Below, piece by piece: positions 33,340 through 42,041 of a stretch of DNA of 64,000 bases. Where the stretch lies: positions 124,001-188,000 of the forward strand of contig CAHJWL010000002.1 of NCBI GenBank assembly GCA_903642235.1, read 5' to 3'. The notes below the pieces were generated by a model. It was not told the DNA's origin. It ran no database searches and was given only the letters and a program-made list of their open reading frames with translations. Source of the DNA: Acidobacteriaceae bacterium (GTDB taxonomy: Bacteria; Acidobacteriota; Terriglobia; Terriglobales; Acidobacteriaceae). The position numbers were made by a program, and so were the translations under genes. The stretch's first letter is position 1, and each line of letters begins with the position of its first letter.

Positions 33340-34475
33340 CGCAACCTGGAATCAGGTCCAAGCAGGTGTTGATCACCGGCGGTGCCGGCTTTGTTGGCTC
33401 GCACCTGGCAGATGGCCTTCTTCGCGCCGGACACAAGGTGCGTGTCATCGACGACCTTACACCGCAGGTACACAAAGCTGGAGCGCCGGACTATCTCTCT
33501 CCCGAAGTCGAGCTTGTAGTTGGAGATGTGCGTGACCCCAACCGCATGCGAGCAGTGCTGCGCGACGTTGATGTGGTTTATCACTTCGCTGCAACGGTTG
33601 GTGTTGGGCAATCGATGTACGAGATCAGTCGCTACATGAGCGTGAATACGCAAGGGACAGCGGAGCTCCTGCAAGCGATGCTGGACGCAAAGATCGCGCC
33701 TGAAAAGCTGATCGTCGCCTCATCGATGTCGATCTACGGTGAGGGCCGCTATCAGTGCTCGAAGTGTTCAAGGGAGGCAACTCCTCCGGTACGACCGGTA
33801 AGTCAACTTAGAGTTGGCCAATGGGAACTGCATTGCTCATTTTGCCAGGGCGTTCTAAGACCATTGCCCACAAATGAAAATAAACCTTCCGAGATCAATT
33901 CCATCTACGCACTTTCCAAGCGCGACCAGGAAGAGCTTTGCCTAATCTACGGGCGAACCTACGGCATACCCGTGACCGCACTACGGTTCTTCAACATCTA
34001 CGGCACGCGCCAGGCGCTCTCCAATCCGTATACCGGTGTAGCGGCGATCTTTGCTGCGCGGCTTATTAATGACCAGGCACCCTTGGTCTTCGAAGATGGC
34101 GAGCAGATGCGGGATTTCGTAAGCGTCCATGACATCGTGCGCGCCAACCTCCTCGCGATGGAACGCCCGGAGAGTAATGGCCACGTTATTAATATTGGCT
34201 GCGGCACACCGATACCTATTCGCCGTGTGGCGGAGCTCCTCGCGCGCGCGCTCGGGAAAGACATCGGTGCAGTCATTACACACAAATACAGAGCTGGAGA
34301 CATTCGTCATTGCTATGCCGACCTGACGCAGGCCCGAACGCTGCTGGGGTACGAGCCGCAAGTGACGCATGAGGATGGCTTTCGGGAACTGGCCGCATGG
34401 CTGCAGGGTCAAGAGGCAGACGACAAAGCGGACACTATGCTGCGAGAACTGAATACATACGGATTGACGGCGTAG
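33336..34475 (+). CDS. Extended SDR nucleotide-sugar epimerase with inserted zinc ribbon
   Basis: 379 residues. The NAD motif is TGGAGFVGSHL (residues 14-24), with SSMSIYG (Ser near 130) and YALSKRDQEE (Tyr191, Lys195) for catalysis. Between Ser and Tyr lies an insert of about 40 residues with two Cys pairs, Cys141/Cys144 and Cys167/Cys170, spaced like a zinc ribbon. From memory, dTDP-L-rhamnose 4-epimerase-like proteins carry a similar insert, so a 4-epimerase is one possibility. RFFNIYGTRQ and FEDGEQMRDFVSV are ordinary for the family. The start ATG overlaps the previous stop (ATGA). Confidence 0.87.
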   Translation: MTQPGIRSKQVLITGGAGFVGSHLADGLLRAGHKVRVIDDLTPQVHKAGAPDYLSPEVELVVGDVRDPNRMRAVLRDVDVVYHFAATVGVGQSMYEISRYMSVNTQGTAELLQAMLDAKIAPEKLIVASSMSIYGEGRYQCSKCSREATPPVRPVSQLRVGQWELHCSFCQGVLRPLPTNENKPSEINSIYALSKRDQEELCLIYGRTYGIPVTALRFFNIYGTRQALSNPYTGVAAIFAARLINDQAPLVFEDGEQMRDFVSVHDIVRANLLAMERPESNGHVINIGCGTPIPIRRVAELLARALGKDIGAVITHKYRAGDIRHCYADLTQARTLLGYEPQVTHEDGFRELAAWLQGQEADDKADTMLRELNTYGLTA

Positions 34476-34517
34476 TCAATAAGCTACGATGAACAAGGCG
34501 CAACGGAGGCCCACTCA

Positions 34518-35618
34518 GTGACTGAAACGCCGCACGAAAACCGCACCGTTCTTGTAACCGGCGGTGCAGGCTTTATCGGTTCAAACCTAGTGGAACGGCT
34601 GATGCAACGCTCTGGAACCAGGGTTCGTGTTTTTGATAATCTTTCTCGCCCCGGAGTCTCCCACAACGTTCGCTGGCTGCGATCCCTGGATTCAGCTATG
34701 GAGTTGGAGGTGATTGATGGCGATATTCGTGACGCGGCTGCTCTAGCTTCAGCAGCACACGATGTTACGGAGATCTACCATCTGGCTGCTCAGGTGGCGG
34801 TGACGACCTCGGTAGACCACCCCAGATCAGATTTTGAGGTGAATGCCCTGGGCACATTCAACGTGCTTGAAGCTGCGCGACGATCAGGGCGGCGCCCTTT
34901 CTTGCTGTTCACGTCCACGAATAAGGTCTACGGCGGTTTGCACTCTGTTCCAGTTACAGTTGAGGGCGCTCACTACCGTGCCACCGACAAAACTTTTCGT
35001 GGTGTAAGCGAGCAGGAGATGCTTGATTTCCACTCTCCATACGGCTGCTCAAAAGGAGCAGCCGATCAGTATGTCCGCGACTACGCACGGATCTTTCACC
35101 TGCCAACTGTTGTTTTCCGGATGTCGTGTATCGCTGGCCCGCGCCAGTTCGGCAATGAAGACCAGGGCTGGGTAGCTCATTTCCTCTACAGTATTCTCGA
35201 AGGGCGGCCGATCACGATTTATGGCAACGGGTATCAGGTGCGTGACGTGCTTCACGTCTCTGACCTCGTCGACGCTATGCAAGCAGCCCGACTCCATCAG
35301 AAGCAGACGTGCGGTGAAATCTATAATTTGGGCGGGGGGCCGGACAGGAGCGTCTCTGTTCGCGAAATGCTCACGAAGATGGAAGACATCACAGGGCGGC
35401 GAGCTAACCTTCGTTCTAGTGAGATTCGTCCCGGAGATCAGCCACTTTACGTCTCAAACACTGACAAGATGACGCGCGACACCGGATGGGTGCCGTCAAC
35501 GAGTTTGCACAGCGTTATCGAGTCACTTCGGGAGTTCTGGCATGCGAATCGGGAGATACTTCGAACACAACGGTTACCAGTCCTAGCTGAAGATTTAGTC
35601 TCGGAGGAGGTAGCGTGA
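34518..35618 (+). CDS. Extended SDR, CDP-paratose 2-epimerase-like
   Basis: 366 residues. TGGAGFIGSNLVERL binds NAD, and TSTNKVYGGL is the variant Ser-Thr-Asn motif found in CDP-paratose/tyvelose 2-epimerase relatives. SPYGCSKGAADQYV gives the Tyr-x3-Lys pair, and FRMSCIAGPRQFGNEDQGWVAHF is also typical of that subgroup. The enzyme would epimerise or modify a nucleotide sugar in the cytoplasm. No CDP-sugar synthesis gene is nearby, so the CDP-paratose name should not be taken literally. The start is a GTG 42 nt after the previous gene; its own end overlaps the radical SAM start by 4 nt. Confidence 0.87.
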   Translation: MTETPHENRTVLVTGGAGFIGSNLVERLMQRSGTRVRVFDNLSRPGVSHNVRWLRSLDSAMELEVIDGDIRDAAALASAAHDVTEIYHLAAQVAVTTSVDHPRSDFEVNALGTFNVLEAARRSGRRPFLLFTSTNKVYGGLHSVPVTVEGAHYRATDKTFRGVSEQEMLDFHSPYGCSKGAADQYVRDYARIFHLPTVVFRMSCIAGPRQFGNEDQGWVAHFLYSILEGRPITIYGNGYQVRDVLHVSDLVDAMQAARLHQKQTCGEIYNLGGGPDRSVSVREMLTKMEDITGRRANLRSSEIRPGDQPLYVSNTDKMTRDTGWVPSTSLHSVIESLREFWHANREILRTQRLPVLAEDLVSEEVA

Positions 35619-36925
35619 GATTCGCTTTGGTGAATCCCAAATGGACTTTTGAGGGCTCGACTTATTTTGGCTGTGCAGAGCCTCACTTCCCTCTGGAACT
35701 TCTGTCCGCGCGAGAAATGCTGCGATCAGCAGGTCAGGATGTCTTACTGATCGATGCATGGATGGATGGTCTTTCTGTAGATGATGTGCGTGCTCGTCTT
35801 GAGGTGTTCGACGAGGACTTCCTTGTCATGCCGACCGCCCCCTCGTATCTTTTCTGGCGGTGTCCGCAACCAGAACTTCGTGTGCCGAGACACTGGATTG
35901 ATCAGCTTGGTCGCCGCTCCGAAAAGGTAATTATCGGTCCCCATGGATCCGTCACACCTCGTACGACCCTCCAGAAGACCGGCGGCACGATCGTACTTCG
36001 AGGGGAACCTGATCAAACGATTCCGTTGCTTGCGACTATGCCGAAGGAGATGATCGCGGGATGCAGTTGGACGGATGAAAACGGAGTGTTTCATAGCTCG
36101 CCAGGTCTTGGCGTTACCGACATGAAGGCTTTGGGCCCTTTGGACTACTCTGACTATCCGGTCGAGAAGCACGTTCACTTGCATCACATCTTTCAAGGCA
36201 ACGGCGCTGATCATCTGAGTCGCGGTGCTGAGATAGAGTTTGCGCGTGGCTGTCCGTATGCCTGTACTTTCTGCAACAAAACACTGTTTCGAAACAAATA
36301 CCGTGAGCGAGATTTGACCAACGTCTTGGCAGAGATTGATGCGCTCATCTCTCGAGGCGTGGATTACATCTACTTCATAGATGAAATATTTGGTGTCGGA
36401 CGGCAGGTTCGCGCTCTTCTAGAAGCGATAGCCACGCGACCCGTTTCGATCGGCTTCCAGACTCGCATTGATCTATGGGACGAGAGTTCACTTGAACTAC
36501 TTGAAAGAGCCCGTTGCGTCTCTTTTGAATGCGGGATCGAGTCAATCACCGACATCGGACGAGACGCAATGAACAAGAACTGTCGCGTGACTACTGACCG
36601 GATTACTGAGCTCTTGGCGTACGCTCGTAAGCGCATTCCCTGGGTGCAGGCCAACTTGATCAAGACAGCTGCGGATAATCCCCTTGATGTTTCTCGCTGG
36701 CAGGATTACTTAAAGTCGAAGGGCGTTTGGGTCAGCGAGCCGGTTCCGATGTTCCCGTTTCCAGGAAGCCCAGAGTACGTAAGTACGTTCGGTGAGCAGC
36801 CGGACGAGCGTGCCTGGGAACGTGCTCACTCCTTTTACCTCAACCTGTTTTCGGACAAGGGTTTCAGTGATCTGCAGGCTCCAACACCTGCCACGCTTGG
36901 AGAACTAGAATGCGTGTGCTCCTAA
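35615..36925 (+). CDS. B12-binding-domain radical SAM protein
   Basis: 436 residues. The N-terminal 150 residues form a B12-binding-like Rossmann fold (FPLELLSAREMLRSAGQDV, then VIIGPHGSVTPR) without the DxHxxG lower-ligand motif, so any cobalamin would be base-off. FARGCPYACTFCNKT holds the Cys213-x3-Cys217-x2-Cys220 cluster for the 4Fe-4S/SAM site. A TIM-barrel core follows (YIYFIDEIFG, then SFECGIES). Such enzymes methylate unactivated carbons or rearrange carbon skeletons. It resembles, from memory, the TIGR04295 family, which travels with glycosyltransferases and a TIGR04290-type methyltransferase. Both ends overlap neighbouring genes (4 and 16 nt), so it belongs to the operon. The substrate is unknown. 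Confidence 0.9.
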   Translation: MRFALVNPKWTFEGSTYFGCAEPHFPLELLSAREMLRSAGQDVLLIDAWMDGLSVDDVRARLEVFDEDFLVMPTAPSYLFWRCPQPELRVPRHWIDQLGRRSEKVIIGPHGSVTPRTTLQKTGGTIVLRGEPDQTIPLLATMPKEMIAGCSWTDENGVFHSSPGLGVTDMKALGPLDYSDYPVEKHVHLHHIFQGNGADHLSRGAEIEFARGCPYACTFCNKTLFRNKYRERDLTNVLAEIDALISRGVDYIYFIDEIFGVGRQVRALLEAIATRPVSIGFQTRIDLWDESSLELLERARCVSFECGIESITDIGRDAMNKNCRVTTDRITELLAYARKRIPWVQANLIKTAADNPLDVSRWQDYLKSKGVWVSEPVPMFPFPGSPEYVSTFGEQPDERAWERAHSFYLNLFSDKGFSDLQAPTPATLGELECVCS

Positions 36926-38034
36926 CCACTGACACTCTAGGTGGTGTCTGGACCTACACCAAAGAATTGACCGAGGGCCTGCTTCAACAAGGATGCTCCG
37001 TAGCTTTGGTAAGTTTCGGAAGGCTGCCGTCAGAGAGTCAGTCGGCTTGGTGTTCACGACTCGAGGAGGCGGCACAAGGACGCTTCCTCTATGTCGCCTC
37101 GGAGATTCCGCTCGAGTGGATGGTCGACAACGACATGATTGTCGAGAAGGGTGAGGAGCTCCTCCATTCCCTTGTCAGAACTTTTGAGCCGGATCTCTTT
37201 CACTCGAATCAGTTCTGCTTTGGACAGCTGTCACTCGGCATACCAAAACTGCTCGTTGCCCATAGCGATGTTCTGAGCTGGGCTGATGTTTGTGTTCCCG
37301 AGGGACTTGCATCGAGCCCATGGTTGTCACGCTACGTCGACTTGGTACAGAGCGGACTCAACGGAGCAGATTGGGTAGTCGCTCCCACGTCCTGCATGAT
37401 GTTCGCGCTTAAGAAGAACTTTTCTGTCTCTTCACCCTCAACGATAGTCGCAAATGGCCGCACCGTAGCAGCGCCCGAAGGCTCATTCGAGCGAGTTCTT
37501 CAAGCAGTTACCGCAGGGCGATTCTGGGATCGATCAAAGAATGTGACTGCTGTCACGCAAATCCGTGATTTCCCACTTATGGTCGCAGGCGAGAGTGAAG
37601 ACGTACCTACCGCCCTTCTGCACCCTTCCAATGTCCACTATTTGGGTTTTCTACCGGAGCCCGAACTCCATAATCTATTTCGCCGAAGTAGTCTTTACAT
37701 TGCTGCTTCAATCTACGAACCATTCGGACTCGCTCCACTTGAAGCTGCGCTCTGCGGCTGCGCAATCATCGCAAACGACATACCCTCCTTCCGAGAAGTC
37801 TGGGGATCGGCAGCCGTCTACTTTAAAACGTCAAGAGAGTTGCAGACCCTGCTTCTGACAATTGCGAATGATAGGGGGTACCTGGCCAACCTGCAAGTAC
37901 AAGCTTTAGATCGTGCGCGTCACTATAGCTCGGCGGCAATGACCGCCAGCTATCTCAGTCTTTATACAAAGCTGCTTTCAAACCAGAGCGAATGCTACGA
38001 TCATGTTTTGTCCCTTTCAACCTATGTCCAATAA
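36910..38034 (+). CDS. GT4-family glycosyltransferase
   Basis: 374 residues with the GT-B fold. TTDTLGGVWTYTKELTEGLL is the N-terminal glycine-rich loop; VAHSDVLSWAD and ADWVVAPTSCMM follow; the donor-binding E-x7-E is in SIYEPFGLAPLEAALCG. It should add a sugar from a nucleotide donor in the cytoplasm. It overlaps the radical SAM gene by 16 nt and the next glycosyltransferase by up to 32 nt, so translation is likely coupled. Sugar specificity is not readable. Confidence 0.9.
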   Translation: MRVLLTTDTLGGVWTYTKELTEGLLQQGCSVALVSFGRLPSESQSAWCSRLEEAAQGRFLYVASEIPLEWMVDNDMIVEKGEELLHSLVRTFEPDLFHSNQFCFGQLSLGIPKLLVAHSDVLSWADVCVPEGLASSPWLSRYVDLVQSGLNGADWVVAPTSCMMFALKKNFSVSSPSTIVANGRTVAAPEGSFERVLQAVTAGRFWDRSKNVTAVTQIRDFPLMVAGESEDVPTALLHPSNVHYLGFLPEPELHNLFRRSSLYIAASIYEPFGLAPLEAALCGCAIIANDIPSFREVWGSAAVYFKTSRELQTLLLTIANDRGYLANLQVQALDRARHYSSAAMTASYLSLYTKLLSNQSECYDHVLSLSTYVQ

Positions 38035-39133
38035 CCTTGCAATCGCCTATTTCACACACTCGGTGCGATCAGACTGGAACAATGGAAATGCTCATTTTGT
38101 AAGAGGGCTGCTGCGCGCTATGGTAAGGCTGGGTCACGCCGTTTGCATTTATGAACCTGAGCAAGCATGGTCCATTAACAACCTGCAAGAAGAAGAAGCT
38201 GGTGCAGCATCTCTGGATCAGTTCGACGATACTTACCCAGACCTTACAGTTCGGACCTACAACAAAGAATCAGATCTTGATTACTGGCGCGCTGCTCTCG
38301 CCGGCTCTGATGTAGTGATTCTGCACGAGTGGACGACTCCGGAACTTGCGAGTACGCTCCTGACGCTCAAACACCAGCTTGGATTTGCGTTGCTATTTCA
38401 CGACACGCACCACAGGAGCCTTTCCGCTCCGGCACAGTTGGAGAGTCTTGGCATTCGACACTTCGACGGCATCATCGTCTTCGGTAGTGTGCTACGTGGA
38501 ATTTACAAGGATAAGTTCTCGATGACGCGCCTCTGGGTGCTTCACGAAGCTGCTGATACTACCGTCTTTACGCCTACCCCAAATGCCCCGAAGCAGAATG
38601 ACGTAGTTTGGATTGGCAATTGGGGTGATGACGAGAGATCTGCCGAGATCAAAGAGTTCTTATTGACGCCAGTCATCGCCCAGCCATCACTTCGCGTTGA
38701 AGTGTATGGTGTGCGCTACCCGCATGGGGGTATTGAGGCTTTAGAGCAGGCTGGAGTGAGTTACGGGGGCTACCTTCCTAATTTGCAAGCTCCTCAGATC
38801 TACGCGGGCTCCAAACTTACAGTGCACATCCCTCGTCGATACTATGCGACAACTATGCTGGGCATCCCAACTATCCGAGTGTTTGAAGCACTTGCCTGCG
38901 GTCTGCCTTTGATCTCAGCGCCGTGGCAGGACTCCGAGAACCTCTTCCGTCCTGGAGACCTTACCTTTGTCGAAACAGGCACGAAGATGAGAGAAGCAAT
39001 GGAAGCTTTTCTCCGGGATCCGGCAAGAGGAGAAGCACAGGCTCAGCGGGGGTTAGAGACCATCCGATCTCACCATACCTGTGAGCATCGCGCTCATGAG
39101 CTGACCGCGATCTGCCGTGAGGTTCTGGCATGA
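38003..39133 (+). CDS. Glycosyltransferase, CgeB-like GT-B type
   Basis: 376 residues. FTHSVRSDWNNGNAHFVRGLL opens the N domain; FHDTHHRSLSAP and WIGNWGDDERSAEI follow. The C domain has IPTIRVFEALACGLPLIS and ends in HHTCEHRAHEL, the signature tail of CgeB-like spore-maturation-type glycosyltransferases. The start is ATG 38003 or the ATG at 38024 (MSNNLAIAYF); no strong ribosome-binding site separates them. It shares its tail motif with the next two genes and with the gene at 44668, so the four look like one paralogous group of differing closeness. Confidence 0.85.
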   Translation: MFCPFQPMSNNLAIAYFTHSVRSDWNNGNAHFVRGLLRAMVRLGHAVCIYEPEQAWSINNLQEEEAGAASLDQFDDTYPDLTVRTYNKESDLDYWRAALAGSDVVILHEWTTPELASTLLTLKHQLGFALLFHDTHHRSLSAPAQLESLGIRHFDGIIVFGSVLRGIYKDKFSMTRLWVLHEAADTTVFTPTPNAPKQNDVVWIGNWGDDERSAEIKEFLLTPVIAQPSLRVEVYGVRYPHGGIEALEQAGVSYGGYLPNLQAPQIYAGSKLTVHIPRRYYATTMLGIPTIRVFEALACGLPLISAPWQDSENLFRPGDLTFVETGTKMREAMEAFLRDPARGEAQAQRGLETIRSHHTCEHRAHELTAICREVLA

Positions 39134-40224
39134 AGATTTTTGCTTTCGGCTCGAGTATCGTTTCGTCATACTGGAATGGAGCTGCTACCTACTATCGGGG
39201 ATGTTACAAATACCTTCATCGTCTTGGACACACAATAACCTTTGCAGAAGCTGATGCATATGGAAGGCAGCAACACAGAGACTCAGATGTTTTCGACTAC
39301 ATTAACTCCGTAGTCTACCGGCCTGGTCTCGATCTAGACGCCATGCTCTCCCTAGCCTCTACCGCAGACGTGGTTGTAAAGCATTCCGGAATTGGAGTTG
39401 ATGACGAGGTTCTGGAAGCGAGGATAAATGAGCTGCACGATCGCTGCGCTATAACTTTCTGGGACGTTGATGCACCCGCTACTCTCGCGAGGATGCAGGA
39501 GAATCTTCAGGATGCCTTCAGAACCTCGATGCCGCGGTACGATGCCGTGCTCACCTATGGAGGAGGTCCTATATGCGAGAGTGGATATCGTGCTTTCGGC
39601 GCTCAAGCTTACTTCAGTATGTACAACGGTCTCGACCCTGAGACGCACTTCCCTGTACTGAAAGATCCCTCACTCGCTTGTGATGTTGCCTTTCTGGGAA
39701 ATCGCCTGCCGGACCGAGAAGCGCGAGTTGATGAGTTGTTTGTAAGGGCTGCAGCTCTCGCGCCGGAGATGCGCTTTCTCATCGGTGGAGAAGGTTGGGG
39801 GGACAAGCAATTCCCTTCTAACGTTCGTTGGATTGGCCACGTTCCGACGAGAGACCACAATCGGATAAATTGCTCAGCAGAGCTTGTTCTTAATATCAAT
39901 CGCGCTTCTATGGCCAACACCGGGTTCTCTCCACCCACTCGCGTCTTCGAGGTTGCCGGAGCAGGAGCGTGCCTGCTCTGCGATGACTGGCCGGGCATCG
40001 ACGACTGCTTTCAGCCAGATAGTGAGCTTTTGATCGTGAAGAGCGCAGAAGACGTAAGGACGGCTTTTTACACAACGACCTCAGAAAGCCGCCAGCAAAT
40101 AGGAGCAGCCTTTCGATCGCGAGCTCTGAGAGATCATACGTACGCGCAGCGCGCATTACAGGCACACGATGCGTTTACGTTCTGTCTGAACAGGCGGAAG
40201 CTGGCAACGAGTGCCTTGCGGTGA
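39130..40224 (+). CDS. Glycosyltransferase, CgeB-like GT-B type
   Basis: 364 residues beginning MKIFAFGSSIVSSYWNGAAT. SMYNGLDPETHFP and VAFLGNRLPDREARVDELF are the domain-linking region, and RWIGHVPTRDHNRINCSAELVLNI precedes PPTRVFEVAGAGACLLCDDW, the likely donor site. The end DHTYAQRALQAHD matches CgeB-like tails. It starts within the stop of the preceding gene (ATGA) and ends within the start of the next (GTGA). The acceptor is unknown. Confidence 0.86.
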   Translation: MKIFAFGSSIVSSYWNGAATYYRGCYKYLHRLGHTITFAEADAYGRQQHRDSDVFDYINSVVYRPGLDLDAMLSLASTADVVVKHSGIGVDDEVLEARINELHDRCAITFWDVDAPATLARMQENLQDAFRTSMPRYDAVLTYGGGPICESGYRAFGAQAYFSMYNGLDPETHFPVLKDPSLACDVAFLGNRLPDREARVDELFVRAAALAPEMRFLIGGEGWGDKQFPSNVRWIGHVPTRDHNRINCSAELVLNINRASMANTGFSPPTRVFEVAGAGACLLCDDWPGIDDCFQPDSELLIVKSAEDVRTAFYTTTSESRQQIGAAFRSRALRDHTYAQRALQAHDAFTFCLNRRKLATSALR

Positions 40225-41291
40225 AGATAGCTATCTATGGTCTTACAATCACCTCCTCATGGGGGAACGGTCATGCAACGACCTTCAGGTCGTTGTGTAA
40301 GGCACTGTTTCAGAGAGGGCATGAGATCGACTTTATTGAACAGGATGTCGAATGGTACCGCGATAATCGCGACATGCCGGACCCTCCCTTTTGTAAGGTG
40401 CATTTGTTTACGGACTGGGCTTTAGAGTCAGGTAGTCTTCTGGCCAAAAGCTCAGATGCGGATGTGATCGTTATCGGCTCCTACTTTTCCTCCGCTCTCG
40501 ATCTCTCGCGTAAGCTCTTTGAGCGATCAGAGCAGCCTGTGTTCTTCTACGACATCGACACACCAATAACAATGGCTCATTTGCGTGCTAGTAGTTCGAC
40601 GGCGTATCTAAGTGCCGCTCTCATCCCCCACTATGCTGCTTACCTTAGCTTTACAGGTGGTCCCATACTGATGGAACTTGAAGAGGTGTTTGGAGCGAAG
40701 AAGGCCAGTGCGTTTTACTGCTCGGTAGATCCGGAAGTGTATAGGCGAATGAGTTCGGTGAGTCGATTCTCTGCGGACCTGAGTTACCTCGGGACTTACG
40801 CGCAAGACCGGCAATCAGGCTTGAATATTTTCATGGGCGGGCCTGCACTCTCGCAACCGAACATGACCTTTTTAGTTGCTGGGCCGCAGTATCCCGAGAC
40901 GCTGTCCTGGCCAGACAATGTTCGTCGGATTACACATGTCTCGCCGTGTGATCACCCGCGTTTTTACTCGTCTTCACGATTTACTTTGAACCTCACGCGG
41001 AGAGAAATGATCGCGGCTGGTTGGTCCCCTTCTGTCCGGCTCTTTGAGGCAGCGGCTTGTAGTACTGCAATCATCTCGGACCAGTGGCCCGGGCTCAGTG
41101 ACTTCTTAACACCTGGTCAAGAGATTCTTCTACCAACTAACACAGACGAGACCCTCTACATACTTCGCCACCTAAGTGACAGCGATCGAGAACAGATTGG
41201 CCAGCGCGCTCAGCAGAGAGTGCTCGATGAGCACACCTGTAATCATCGAGCACTGGAATTTGAACAGCTGTTGTCAGATCACAGCAAGTAA
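40221..41291 (+). CDS. Glycosyltransferase, CgeB-like GT-B type (paralogue A)
   Basis: 356 residues, GTG start. It opens with IAIYGLTITSSWGNGHATTF and has FYDIDTPITMAHLRA, YLSFTGGPILMELE and YLGTYAQDRQSGLNIF. The C-terminal donor region is PSVRLFEAAACSTAIISDQW. The minus-strand gene at 44668-45744 is a close relative along its whole length (SSWGNGHAT, FTGG, YLGTYAADRQ, GRLFEAAACEAVILSDWW). It ends the plus-strand operon and faces the HAD gene tail-to-tail across 42 bp. Confidence 0.87.
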   Translation: MKIAIYGLTITSSWGNGHATTFRSLCKALFQRGHEIDFIEQDVEWYRDNRDMPDPPFCKVHLFTDWALESGSLLAKSSDADVIVIGSYFSSALDLSRKLFERSEQPVFFYDIDTPITMAHLRASSSTAYLSAALIPHYAAYLSFTGGPILMELEEVFGAKKASAFYCSVDPEVYRRMSSVSRFSADLSYLGTYAQDRQSGLNIFMGGPALSQPNMTFLVAGPQYPETLSWPDNVRRITHVSPCDHPRFYSSSRFTLNLTRREMIAAGWSPSVRLFEAAACSTAIISDQWPGLSDFLTPGQEILLPTNTDETLYILRHLSDSDREQIGQRAQQRVLDEHTCNHRALEFEQLLSDHSK

Positions 41292-41333
41292 ATCTGCACT
41301 TTCAGATGGCGGTTTATTTCTCTAATAGCCGGG

Positions 41334-42038
41334 CTACTTTCGGATAGGAAGATCCAGAAAGGTGGAGCAAACCATATCCGGATGCTCCTTTCTTAACTCC
41401 TCTATGCTGTACACACCGGTCGCGACTGCGAAGATGTCAATGCCGTTGAACCGAGCTGCGCGAATGTCCGCCGGTGTATCGCCGATTATACAAATTCTGC
41501 CGCCGTCTCCAATTTGTGCTCGGACCGACGTCACTGCACGCCGAAATACATCCTGCCTGAATTCATCCTGGTCACTGTAGCTGCCGCATGTGAAAAATTG
41601 GCCGAGACCTGCGGCTTCCAGCTTACTTCTGCCAATTGCTTCCAGGTTTCCAGTGGCGACTCCCAAGATAGCTCCTCGTTCAGCAAGGTGGCTAAGAAGG
41701 TTAGCCACGCCCGGAAGAGCTCGCACACGGAGCTCGTCTTTATGAGCTCGAACGAAATCTCTCATTACTTCACAGCCTTGAACCAGCAGCGGCCGCCATT
41801 GCTCTTCCGGGATGCCGTTCAGCAACAAAGCATCGCGAAGGATGCCTCTGTCAGTATTTCCGTGTGCTACGACGCCATCTAGATTTAACACTTGCCCCGA
41901 TAACATCTTTAGAGCGTCGCAAAATGCGAAGTAGTGTACAGCGTCCTCACTCACGACGAGAGTTCCGTCTATATCGAAGAGGTAGGCGTCATATTGATCC
42001 CACGCTTCGGTCAAAGGTGATGAGCAGTATGGTCTCAT
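41334..42038 (-). CDS. HAD-superfamily phosphatase (phosphoglycolate-phosphatase-like)
   Basis: 234 residues. Motif I is YLFDIDGTLVVSE (nucleophile Asp and general acid Asp), motif II is in LGVATGNLEA (Thr), the motif III Lys lies near GRSKLEAAG, and motif IV is IIGDTPADIRAA. A helical cap is present between 20 and 90. It would remove phosphate from a small metabolite, here perhaps a sugar phosphate made by the cluster. It is last in the minus-strand run and starts 3 nt after the preceding stop. Confidence 0.88.
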   Translation of the reverse strand: MRPYCSSPLTEAWDQYDAYLFDIDGTLVVSEDAVHYFAFCDALKMLSGQVLNLDGVVAHGNTDRGILRDALLLNGIPEEQWRPLLVQGCEVMRDFVRAHKDELRVRALPGVANLLSHLAERGAILGVATGNLEAIGRSKLEAAGLGQFFTCGSYSDQDEFRQDVFRRAVTSVRAQIGDGGRICIIGDTPADIRAARFNGIDIFAVATGVYSIEELRKEHPDMVCSTFLDLPIRK

Positions 42039-42041
42039 TAC

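Noticed and set aside
41293-41308. Hairpin ATCTG/CAGAT between the convergent operons
   Set aside because: The stem is only 5 bp and no T-run follows on either strand; it is too weak to call a terminator.
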